Source: Streptosporangiaceae bacterium
GTDB taxonomy: Bacteria; Actinomycetota; Actinomycetes; Streptosporangiales; Streptosporangiaceae
Length of the DNA stretch: 49,992 nucleotides
NCBI GenBank assembly: GCA_019239975.1
Contig: JAFAZE010000133.1
Location: 1-49,992, forward strand
Direction: 5' to 3'
Part shown: positions 31,044-38,040 of the stretch, piece by piece
How the letters are laid out: each line of letters opens with the position of its first letter
Numbering within the stretch: position 1 is the first letter of the stretch
Notes under the pieces: model-generated
Databases searched by the model: none
Told to the model about the DNA's origin: nothing
Seen by the model: only the letters and a program-made list of their open reading frames with translations
Position numbers and translations under genes: made by a program

Positions 31044-31921
31044 CCATGGTCGCCGTGCGGGAGGTGACCCGCACCTACGGGAAAGGCGCGACAGCCACGG
31101 CCGCGCTGCGCGGCGTCTCGTTCAGCGTCGGCGAAGGGCATCTGGTCGCGCTGCGCGGCCGGTCCGGCTCCGGCAAGACCACGCTGCTCAACATCGTCGG
31201 CGGCCTGGACACGCCGGACAGCGGCAGCGTGCGCGTCGCCGGCAAGGACGTCACCGGCATGCCGGAACGCGAGCGGATGCGCCTGCGGCGCGAGTCCGTG
31301 GCGTTCATCTTCCAGTCGTTCGGCCTCATCCCTGTGCTCTCCGCCGCCGAGAACGTCGGGATCCCGCTGCGGATCACGGGCGCGGCACCGCGTCTTCGCG
31401 AGGAACGGGTGCAGCTCATGCTGGACATCGTCGGCCTGCGGGAGCACGCGCGGCAGCGCCCGGGCGAGCTGTCCGGCGGCCAGCAGCAGCGCGTCGCCAT
31501 CGCGCGGGCCCTGGCCGGGCGGCCACAGCTGCTGCTCGCCGACGAGCCCACCGGCCAGCTCGACTCCGAGACCGCCAAGCAGATCATGCGCCTGCTGCGC
31601 GCCGTCGTCCTCTCCGAGGGCGTGACCGCCCTCGTCGCCACCCACGACCCGTCTCTCATCGACATCGCCGATTCCGTCCTCGAGCTGGAAGACGGAAAAA
31701 TCAAACCCTCTTTATCTACCGAACGAGAGGTGGCGCTTCCCTCGGCGACGCCGCTCCCTCCCGGCCGCCGGGCCGGTCACCCTCGCCGTCCCGCCCCGCC
31801 TGCACCACTAGCCCAGCCAGCCTCGCCCGTCACGCCAGCAGCAGATCCCGCGCGCCACGCGGGTCACATCAGCACCACGCTCCATGATCGCGGAATCGTA
31901 GGTGTCGAATACGACCCGTAG
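31040..31921 (+). CDS. MacB/LolD-type ABC ATPase, second, with repeat-derived C-terminus
   Basis: A 293-residue ATPase: GRSGSGKTT (Walker A), FIFQSFGLIPVLSA (Q-loop), LSGGQQQRVAIARAL (signature), LLLADEPTGQLDSET (Walker B), LVATHDPS (switch). The catalytic core ends by ~225. The remaining Pro/Ala-rich tail ends in TLHDRGIVGVEYDP, which is encoded by the 53-bp palindromic repeat at 31883-31935 and stops inside it. The repeat probably landed at the gene end and supplied a new stop. Start GTG 31040 overlaps the previous stop; ATG 31046 is the alternative. The two ATPases may pair with the two permeases. Confidence 0.87.
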   Translation: MTMVAVREVTRTYGKGATATAALRGVSFSVGEGHLVALRGRSGSGKTTLLNIVGGLDTPDSGSVRVAGKDVTGMPERERMRLRRESVAFIFQSFGLIPVLSAAENVGIPLRITGAAPRLREERVQLMLDIVGLREHARQRPGELSGGQQQRVAIARALAGRPQLLLADEPTGQLDSETAKQIMRLLRAVVLSEGVTALVATHDPSLIDIADSVLELEDGKIKPSLSTEREVALPSATPLPPGRRAGHPRRPAPPAPLAQPASPVTPAADPARHAGHISTTLHDRGIVGVEYDP

Positions 31922-31935
31922 CATCCGTGATCATG
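31883..31935. repeat. 53-bp imperfect palindrome, copy A
   Basis: Begins CATGATCGCGGAA and ends CCGTGATCATG; the arms pair over about 12 bp with one G-T pair. It shares 38 of 53 positions, same length and no gaps, with 34893-34945. The shared core is GGTGTCG near the centre. It overlaps the last 39 bases of the ATPase gene, including its stop codon. Confidence 0.75.
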
Positions 31936-32027
31936 CCGCCTGTCCGTTTTGTCCCTGCTGGCGGGCTGGCGGGCTGGGGGCTGGCGGGCGAGCTGGCCTG
32001 GGCTCGGGTTATACGCGGAAGGGGCCC

Positions 32028-34544
32028 TCAGTACCAGTTGTAGGCGAGTTCGTGGGCCCACGCCGCCTGCGGGGTGCCGTATGTGGCGTGGATGTAGCCG
32101 ACGCCCCAGATGATCTGCGTGTAAGGGTCGGTTGCCCAGTCCAGTCCGGCGGATGCCATTTTGACGGCGGGCAGCGCCTGAGGGATGCCGAACGCGCCGG
32201 AGAGGGGGTTCGTCGCGGCGGGATTCCAGCCGGACTCTCTTTCCCACAGCAGGTTCAGGTAGGGGAACTGGCCGGGTCCCCAGGTGGTGGCGACGAGGGA
32301 CCGGGCGAAGGCCTGGTACTGGTTCAGGGCGCCGGGGATCGCCAGGTTACCGACGGCGGCAGCCGGGGCGGCGGCGGGGATGGCGGTGTACGGGTCTGTG
32401 GCGCCCACGTATCCGCTGATGCTGGTGAGCGGGTCGAAACGGACGTTGGCCCCGGTGTAGGGCGCGTCGATGATCTCGCCGTTGCCCACGTAGATCCCCA
32501 CGTGTCCGGGAGCGGTCGGTGAGCCGTCAGCGCCGGCGTAGAACACCAGGTCGCCGGGTGTGAGCAGGTTTTCGGCGACGGGATGGCCCCGGGTCTGCCG
32601 CCACTGGGCGTTCGCGTTGTGAGTCACGGTGATCCCGGCCTGGGCGAGGGCGTCCATCGTCAGCCCGGAGCAGTCGAAGCTGCCCGGCCCAGCCGCCCCC
32701 CACTGGTAGGGCTTGCCCAGCTGCTGTTCGGCCCAGCTGACCACCGTGCGCGCCTGTGCCGGGACCGACTCCAGGCGGTAGGCGGTGGATGCGTAGGCGG
32801 ACGTGAGCGTGGCCGCCGCCAGGGCGCCGGCCGGCGACCATCGTCCGGCGCCGGCCGCCCGCGCCGACCGCGCCGGGGCGCTGCCCGCCACGAGAGCGGC
32901 GGGCAGCGATTCGACCCGGAATCCGGGGTGGGCGGCGACGATCGCCCGGTAGGCGGTGGCCTGCTTCGGCGTGGTGCCGGGCGGAGCGACCCATAGCACG
33001 TCGCGGCCCTTGGGCATCCGGGCGGCGAGCGCCGCCGCCTCGGCCGGCGTCGCGTTCGCCATGACGACGACCACGAGTGGCTGGCCGCGCAGAGCGGCGA
33101 TCCGCCGCGCCGCCGGAACGTGGCCACGGAACGAACGGGTGTCGCTGACCGTGGTGGTCTGCACCCTGATCATCTGGCCAGCCACGGACCTGGCCAGGTC
33201 CGCCGCGGCCGCGCCGGCCGCCCCGTCGGTAACCAGCAGCACCCGCTTGCGGGCCGGCGCGGCGGTAGCCGAAGCGATGGTCGAGGGCAGGGCGCGGACG
33301 TCGACGCTGAGCCCCGATGCCCATGCCTGCAGTGCCTCGTAGGCGTCGACCTCGCCGCGCACGTCGGGCACGGAAATGGAGAACGTAAGGCCGCCGGGCC
33401 CGCTGACGCCGATCTGCGTGCCGGCGTTCACCTTCGTGCGCCGCGCCGTCGCGGCGATCACCTTGCGGTAGGTGTAGGTGGCGCCGTCGGTGCCCGACAG
33501 GACGACCGTGGATGTTCCGGCCCGCGCGGGGATGACCTTGAGCGTTCCCGCCGTGACCGCGTCGACGGCGGTTCCCCGCGCTACGGCGAGGGTGACCGGC
33601 CCGGCCGGCTCCGTCCGGCGCGGGGCGGGGCTGCCTTCGCCGATGAGCCTGGGGTTGGCTGCTACCACGGCGGCGGGGACGGGGAGGGCATAGCCGACCG
33701 CGATCGCCGGAGGAACCGGGACCAGCGGCAAGGAGGCACCGCCCGGCGAGCCTCCGGGGGCGGACGGCAGGTCCGGCGGCGATGCCGGCGCCGGATGCGG
33801 CGCCGGCCTCTTCGTGGCCGACGGCGTGGGGCCCGGCTTGCCGGCCGTGGGCCGCGACGTCGCCGTGCGCGAGGGCGACGGCGCTGGGGTCGCCGTACGT
33901 GTACGGGCCGGCGTGGGCGACGGCGACGGACTGCGCGAACTCGTCGGCACGGGCGAAGGGGTCGCGCTGCGCGAACTCGTCGGCACGGGCGACGGCGACG
34001 GGCTGTGCATGCCCGTCGGCGCGGGCGACGGCGCGGCGGCGTGGGTGTGGGTGGCCGCGGGCGACGGCGTGGCCGTGCGGGTCTGCGCGGGCGACGGCGC
34101 GGCGGCGTGGGTGTGGGTGGCCGCGGGCGACGGCATGGCCGTGCGGGTCTGCGTGGGCGACGGCATGGCGGTGTGGGTGTGGGTGGCCGCGGGCGACGGC
34201 GACGGGCTGTGCGTGCCCGTCGGCGCGGGCGGCGGTGACGCGGCGTGGTTGGTCGCCGACGGCGGGGCGGGCGCGTGCGTGCTCGTTGGCGACGGGGTGT
34301 GGGGGCGGGCCATGGTAGGCGGCGGCATCGCCGGGCGCATGCCGGTCGCCGTCGGCGGGGTGCTGGGCGCTGCGGTGAGCGTGCGCACGGGCGCCGGGTG
34401 GGTGGCCGCCTGGGCCGAGTCAGCGATCACCGCGCCCTCCCCGGCGACCGCGACCGCCCCCGAGACGGCCCCGATCACCAGCGGCACCGCCAAGGCCAAG
34501 GTTTTCTTTCCCGCAGACCGGCGCGGAAGATTGCGGCTCCCCAT
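32028..34544 (-). CDS. Secreted multidomain wall hydrolase: NlpC/P60 plus transglycosylase-like domain
   Basis: An 838-residue protein. Signal peptide 1-48. Pro/Ser/Thr-rich stalk ~50-260 with repeats of SPAATHTHAA and SPSPVPTSSRS type. A degenerate M23 (lysostaphin-like) domain ~290-405 has GTAVDAVTAGTLKVIPA but YTYRKV and LTFSISV where zinc His residues belong, so it is inactive. A Rossmann/SGNH-like segment spans ~434-550. NlpC/P60 lies at ~597-720 with Cys625 (FDCSGL) and His681 (GHVGIYVG). The C-terminal SLT-like domain ~735-838 has Glu770 in WERESGWNP and SGAFGIPQALP. It should cut peptide cross-links and possibly glycan strands. ATG 34544 follows GAAGGGACGA. It lies alone between two palindromic repeats. 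Confidence 0.87.
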   Translation of the reverse strand: MGSRNLPRRSAGKKTLALAVPLVIGAVSGAVAVAGEGAVIADSAQAATHPAPVRTLTAAPSTPPTATGMRPAMPPPTMARPHTPSPTSTHAPAPPSATNHAASPPPAPTGTHSPSPSPAATHTHTAMPSPTQTRTAMPSPAATHTHAAAPSPAQTRTATPSPAATHTHAAAPSPAPTGMHSPSPSPVPTSSRSATPSPVPTSSRSPSPSPTPARTRTATPAPSPSRTATSRPTAGKPGPTPSATKRPAPHPAPASPPDLPSAPGGSPGGASLPLVPVPPAIAVGYALPVPAAVVAANPRLIGEGSPAPRRTEPAGPVTLAVARGTAVDAVTAGTLKVIPARAGTSTVVLSGTDGATYTYRKVIAATARRTKVNAGTQIGVSGPGGLTFSISVPDVRGEVDAYEALQAWASGLSVDVRALPSTIASATAAPARKRVLLVTDGAAGAAAADLARSVAGQMIRVQTTTVSDTRSFRGHVPAARRIAALRGQPLVVVVMANATPAEAAALAARMPKGRDVLWVAPPGTTPKQATAYRAIVAAHPGFRVESLPAALVAGSAPARSARAAGAGRWSPAGALAAATLTSAYASTAYRLESVPAQARTVVSWAEQQLGKPYQWGAAGPGSFDCSGLTMDALAQAGITVTHNANAQWRQTRGHPVAENLLTPGDLVFYAGADGSPTAPGHVGIYVGNGEIIDAPYTGANVRFDPLTSISGYVGATDPYTAIPAAAPAAAVGNLAIPGALNQYQAFARSLVATTWGPGQFPYLNLLWERESGWNPAATNPLSGAFGIPQALPAVKMASAGLDWATDPYTQIIWGVGYIHATYGTPQAAWAHELAYNWY

Positions 34545-35074
34545 AAGCACTCGTCCCTTCGCCTGGTGGGCGCTTCCCAGCGACCGATGGTGAACAGTTG
34601 TCCGGAAATGTCCTCCTGCCCCTGCCGTTGCCTGCCGGGCGCGCGCGCCGGGCGCCGCGGTGTAACACATGGCGGCGCCAAGCATTTCGACGGTTATAGA
34701 TCCAAGCGCGGTTCCCCCGATCACGCCAAAAATCTGCCGCGAACACGAAATTCGCCGCTACGTTTGCCCTATTTGGGCGAATATGCAGCTATATTCGGCC
34801 ACTGGCCTGTCGAGACCCGCGCGCCGCGACGCGACACCGGGCCGCGAGACGCCGGTGCGGCTTTCCGGACCGGGGACAAATCGGGCGGCATTCATGATCA
34901 CGGAAATGCGGGTGTCGTATGCGGCCTGTAATTACCACGATCATGAGGCTTGGTACATGTGATGCCGATGGGGCATCGCGGCGCGGATTCGAATGTGACC
35001 GAAGATGCTTATGCTGCTCCTGCGACTGGTTAGTGCATGCCGTTCGGCGGCCATGTGCCAGCGCTCATCGCCCT
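34545..35074. other. Long intergenic region upstream of the wall hydrolase
   Basis: No gene visible in 530 bases. It holds AT-richer promoter-like DNA at 34690-34800, a GC-rich hairpin-prone stretch near 34630-34675 (GGGCGCGCGCGCCGGGCGCC), the second 53-bp palindrome at 34893-34945, and little else recognisable. The hydrolase transcript may have a long leader; I looked for a ydaO-type c-di-AMP switch and did not find its conserved segments. Confidence 0.4.
34893..34945. repeat. 53-bp imperfect palindrome, copy B
   Basis: Begins CATGATCACGGAAATGCGGG and ends CCACGATCATG, with GGTGTCG at the centre. Same length as copy A at 31883-31935 and 38/53 identical, with several differences placed on both arms. 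Free-standing in intergenic DNA, like a REP-type or miniature mobile element. Confidence 0.75.
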
Positions 35075-35166
35075 CGCCGGAATCCCGCCCGCCAAACGAA
35101 ACCGCCAGACGAAACCGCTAAACCACCGCCGGAATCCCGCCCGCCAGACCCCAACCGCTAAACCAC
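35075..35166. repeat. Tandem duplication at the 3' end of the aminotransferase gene
   Basis: CGCCGGAATCCCGCCCGCCA occurs at 35075-35094 and 35127-35146, and ACCGCTAAACCAC at about 35113-35125 and 35154-35166. The block including the stop region of the minus-strand aminotransferase gene has been duplicated just downstream of it. Only the copy at 35158-35166 belongs to the gene. Confidence 0.75.
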
Positions 35167-36090
35167 AACGGTGCCGATGGTGGCGGTGAGGCTGGCGTAG
35201 AGGCCGGTGAGGCGTTCGGTCACCGGGCCGGGCTTGCCGTCGCCTATCGGGCGGCCGTCGACGGCGACCACGGGGGCGAGGCCGCCCATGGTGCCGGTGA
35301 CGAAAGCCTCCTCGGCGTTGTACAGCTGCGGCAGCGTGTAGTCGCCCACCGCGCAACCGATTCCGGCGCCGTCCGCGAGCGAGAGCACGGCCGCCCGGGT
35401 GATGCCCTCCGGGCAGGAGACGGTCGACGGCGTGGCCAGGGTGCCGGCCAGCAGCATGAAGATGTGCGTGGCGTTGGTCTCCGCGATGAAGCCCCGGTGG
35501 TCGAGCATCACGGCGTCGTCGGCGCCGGCCACGTTCGCCTCGATCTTGGCGAGGATGGACGGCAGCAGGTTGTTGTGGTGGATCTTCGGGTCGAGGCTGT
35601 CCGGCGCGGGCCGCCGCACGCTGGACGTGATCAGCGTGATGCCGGAGGAGTCGTAGACGGGATCCTTGTACTCGGCGAGCACGATGAGCGTCGGGCCCGA
35701 CTCGTTGAGCCGGGGATCCATGCCCGAGGTGATCTTGACGCCGCGGGTGAGGGTCAGCCGGATGTGCACGCCGTCCCGCATGCCGTTGGCCGCGAGGGTG
35801 CGGCGGATCTCCTCGGTGATCTCCTCGTCGGGCGGGATCGCGGCGAAAGCCAGCGCGCGGGCGGAGCGGCGCAGCCTGGCCAGGTGCTCCTCCAGCCCGA
35901 AGATGCGCCCCCCGGCCAGCCGCAGGCCCTCCCACACGGCGTCGCCGCCCTGCACAGCCGAGTCGAACGGGCTCACCGCGGCACGGTCGCGGTGCGTGAG
36001 CCGCCCCGCGACGTTCACGATCAGGTCATGGTTACGCTCGTCCCACCTCTGCAGCACTGCGGGCCTCCGGGCTCGTTGCGGGGATACCAC
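35158..36090 (-). CDS. Class IV aminotransferase (branched-chain or D-amino-acid type)
   Basis: A 310-residue PLP enzyme of fold type IV. Conserved pieces are SPFDSAVQGGDAVWEGLRLA, HIRLTLTRG, the lysine segment DPKIHHNNLLPSILAKIEAN (Schiff-base Lys), DDAVMLDHRGFIAETNATHI (Glu contacting the PLP ring nitrogen) and the phosphate-binding GITRAAVL, then EEAFVTGTMGGLAPV. Substrate could be branched-chain amino acids, D-amino acids or aminodeoxychorismate; the sequence alone does not decide. It follows the sulfotransferase gene by 11 bp on the same strand, which suggests a joint pathway. Confidence 0.8.
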   Translation of the reverse strand: MVSPQRARRPAVLQRWDERNHDLIVNVAGRLTHRDRAAVSPFDSAVQGGDAVWEGLRLAGGRIFGLEEHLARLRRSARALAFAAIPPDEEITEEIRRTLAANGMRDGVHIRLTLTRGVKITSGMDPRLNESGPTLIVLAEYKDPVYDSSGITLITSSVRRPAPDSLDPKIHHNNLLPSILAKIEANVAGADDAVMLDHRGFIAETNATHIFMLLAGTLATPSTVSCPEGITRAAVLSLADGAGIGCAVGDYTLPQLYNAEEAFVTGTMGGLAPVVAVDGRPIGDGKPGPVTERLTGLYASLTATIGTVVV

Positions 36091-36101
36091 CTATCGTTCG
36101 G

Positions 36102-36818
36102 TCAACTCAGCACCTCGAGCCGGCGGGAGCGCAGCAGCTCGTAGTACGGCATGCAGCGGTCCGCCAGCGGCTCCAGATCCGCGCGCAGCGGCGACGCCGG
36201 CGGCCGGTACGGCGCGAAACCGGTGGAGCGCCACACGCTGCCGTACCAGTACGGCGCCCAGACCCCGTCGCTGCGGCGCGGCCCGGGCGGCCAGGACAGC
36301 ATCGCATCCGAGAACGGCACGTCAAGCGCGGAGCACAGGGCGCGCAGCGTCGCCTCCGGGTCGGTGAGCAGGTCTTTCGCGTCGATGACCGGGCCGCCGA
36401 AGGCCCCGAAGATCTCCGCCTGCTGCCGCAGGCCGAGGTCGTCGAGCGACGGCTGCGCGCGGACCCGCGCGTACGAGGCGAGAAGCTCGCGAGGATCCCT
36501 GATCAGGAACGCGTGCCGCAACGAGGCGAGCGCGCCGCGGTCCACCTCCGGCAGCAGGTGGTGGGTCATGTGCTTCTGGTAGAACACCGTGATCCCCGGG
36601 GGCAGCGGGCCGCGCGCGAGGGAGTCCAGCACGACCCGCCAGTCGGCCGGCTGGCTGGCGATCACCGCGTCCCTGCCCGGATGCGCGATGCCGGTCCGTT
36701 CCAGGTAGAAGGCATAGAGTGGCTCGTCGGCGACGACGGTGTCCGGGCGGTTCTCCCACGCGCGCATCAGCGCCGTGGACACCGTGCGCGGCCCCGACCA
36801 CATCGCGATCCGGATCAC
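36102..36818 (-). CDS. Sulfotransferase-like P-loop protein
   Basis: A 238-residue protein. The N-terminal MIRIAMWSGPRTVSTALMRA carries a PAPS-type phosphate-binding loop (SGPRTVST). HAFLIRDPRELLASYARV fits the 3'-phosphate motif (RDPRE...S). Family members transfer sulfate from PAPS to small alcohols or amines; several related proteins are annotated only as sulfotransferase-like. It lies directly upstream of, and probably co-transcribed with, the class IV aminotransferase. A nearby WDGSVW-like C-terminal segment (PYWYGSVWRSTGF) is rich in aromatics and may form the acceptor pocket. Confidence 0.7.
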   Translation of the reverse strand: MIRIAMWSGPRTVSTALMRAWENRPDTVVADEPLYAFYLERTGIAHPGRDAVIASQPADWRVVLDSLARGPLPPGITVFYQKHMTHHLLPEVDRGALASLRHAFLIRDPRELLASYARVRAQPSLDDLGLRQQAEIFGAFGGPVIDAKDLLTDPEATLRALCSALDVPFSDAMLSWPPGPRRSDGVWAPYWYGSVWRSTGFAPYRPPASPLRADLEPLADRCMPYYELLRSRRLEVLS

Positions 36819-36880
36819 GCCTCCGGATCATATTCGTCCCGGGTGACCTGCGGAACCACGCCGAGGGCGGCGGTGAAATT

Positions 36881-37966
36881 TCAGAAGAGCACGACGCTGC
36901 GCAGCACCTCGCCGCGCGTCATCTTGGCGAAGGCCTCCTCCACGTCGCCCAGCGAGACCCGTTCGGACACGAATTTGTCCAGCGGCAGCCGGCCGTCCAG
37001 GTACAGCTCGATGAGCATCGGGAAGTCGCGGCTCGGCAGGCAGTCGCCATACCACGACGACTTGAGCGCCCCGCCCCGGCCGAACACGTCGAGCAGCGGC
37101 AGGTCCAGCCTCATCTCCGGCGTCGGCACGCCCACCAGCACCACCGTTCCAGCCAGGTCGCGCGCGTAGAAGGCCTGCTCGTAGGTCTCCGGCCGGCCGA
37201 TCGCCTCGATCACGACGTCGGCGCCGAACCCGCCGGTCAGCTCGCGGATGCCCGCGACCGGATCGGCGGCGGCCGAGTTGATCACGTGTGTGGCGCCGAA
37301 GCCGCGCGCCCACTCAAGCTTCCGCTCGTCGATGTCGACCCCGATGATGGTCCGCGCGCCCGCCAGCCGTGCGCCGAGTATCGCCGCGTCGCCGACTCCG
37401 CCGCAGCCGATCACGGCCACCGTGTCACCCCGGGTCACCCCGCCGGTGTTCAGCGCCGCGCCGAGGCCCGCCATCACGCCGCAGCCGAGCAGCCCGGCGA
37501 CTTCCGCGCCCGCGCCGGGGGAAACCTTGGTGCACTGCCCCGCCGCGACCAGCGTTCGCTCGGCGAAGGCGCCGATGCCGAGCGCCGGGGACAGCGGTGT
37601 GCCGTCGCCGAGCGTCATCTTCTGGGCCGCGTTGTGGGTGCTGAAGCAGTACCACGGGCGGCCGCGCGCGCAGGCCCGGCAGTTGCCGCACACCGCCCTC
37701 CAGTTGAGGATGACGAAGTCACCGGGCCGCACCTCGGTCACGTCATCGCCGGCCGCCTCCACCACGCCGGCCGCCTCGTGCCCGAGCAGGTAGGGAAAGT
37801 CGTCACCGATGCCGCCTTCCCTGTAGTGCAGGTCGGTGTGGCAGACCCCGCACGCCTGCACCCTGACGAGCGCCTCGCCCGGCCCGGGATCCGGCACCGT
37901 GATCTGCATGATCTCCACCGGCTCGCCCTTGGCGCGCGCCACCACGCCACGAACGCTGATCGTCAT
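36881..37966 (-). CDS. mscR: S-(hydroxymethyl)mycothiol dehydrogenase
   Basis: A 361-residue zinc alcohol dehydrogenase that matches mycothiol-dependent formaldehyde dehydrogenase along its length. Catalytic zinc: Cys39-x2-Cys42-His43 (ACGVCHTDL), Gly62-His63-Glu64. Structural zinc: Cys93, 96, 99, 107. NAD: GCGGVG (187-192). Diagnostic stretches include [40 protein letters not shown] and [19 protein letters not shown]. The enzyme oxidises the formaldehyde adduct of mycothiol to the formyl thioester (and reduces S-nitrosomycothiol). It shows the host uses mycothiol, hence an actinomycete. A methanethiol-oxidase-like gene 6 kb away could be a formaldehyde source. Confidence 0.92.
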   Translation of the reverse strand: MTISVRGVVARAKGEPVEIMQITVPDPGPGEALVRVQACGVCHTDLHYREGGIGDDFPYLLGHEAAGVVEAAGDDVTEVRPGDFVILNWRAVCGNCRACARGRPWYCFSTHNAAQKMTLGDGTPLSPALGIGAFAERTLVAAGQCTKVSPGAGAEVAGLLGCGVMAGLGAALNTGGVTRGDTVAVIGCGGVGDAAILGARLAGARTIIGVDIDERKLEWARGFGATHVINSAAADPVAGIRELTGGFGADVVIEAIGRPETYEQAFYARDLAGTVVLVGVPTPEMRLDLPLLDVFGRGGALKSSWYGDCLPSRDFPMLIELYLDGRLPLDKFVSERVSLGDVEEAFAKMTRGEVLRSVVLF

Positions 37967-38040
37967 CAGGTCACCTCTTTTTTATAGGGAGCCGAACGAA
38001 CGGTGGCTCACGCCATATCTCATGGTTCCCTCATACCGCG

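Noticed and set aside
31883..31935. Intrinsic terminator of the FtsX operon
   Set aside because: The palindrome could terminate transcription, but there is no T-tract and a second related copy sits upstream of another gene, so a repeat element is the better description.
34545..34760. ydaO-type c-di-AMP riboswitch upstream of the wall hydrolase
   Set aside because: GATCGGGGGAACCGC resembles one conserved segment, and such switches do precede actinomycete wall hydrolases, but the later segments (GGGTGAATC-like and the CCGAACCCGTCAGC-like block) are missing.
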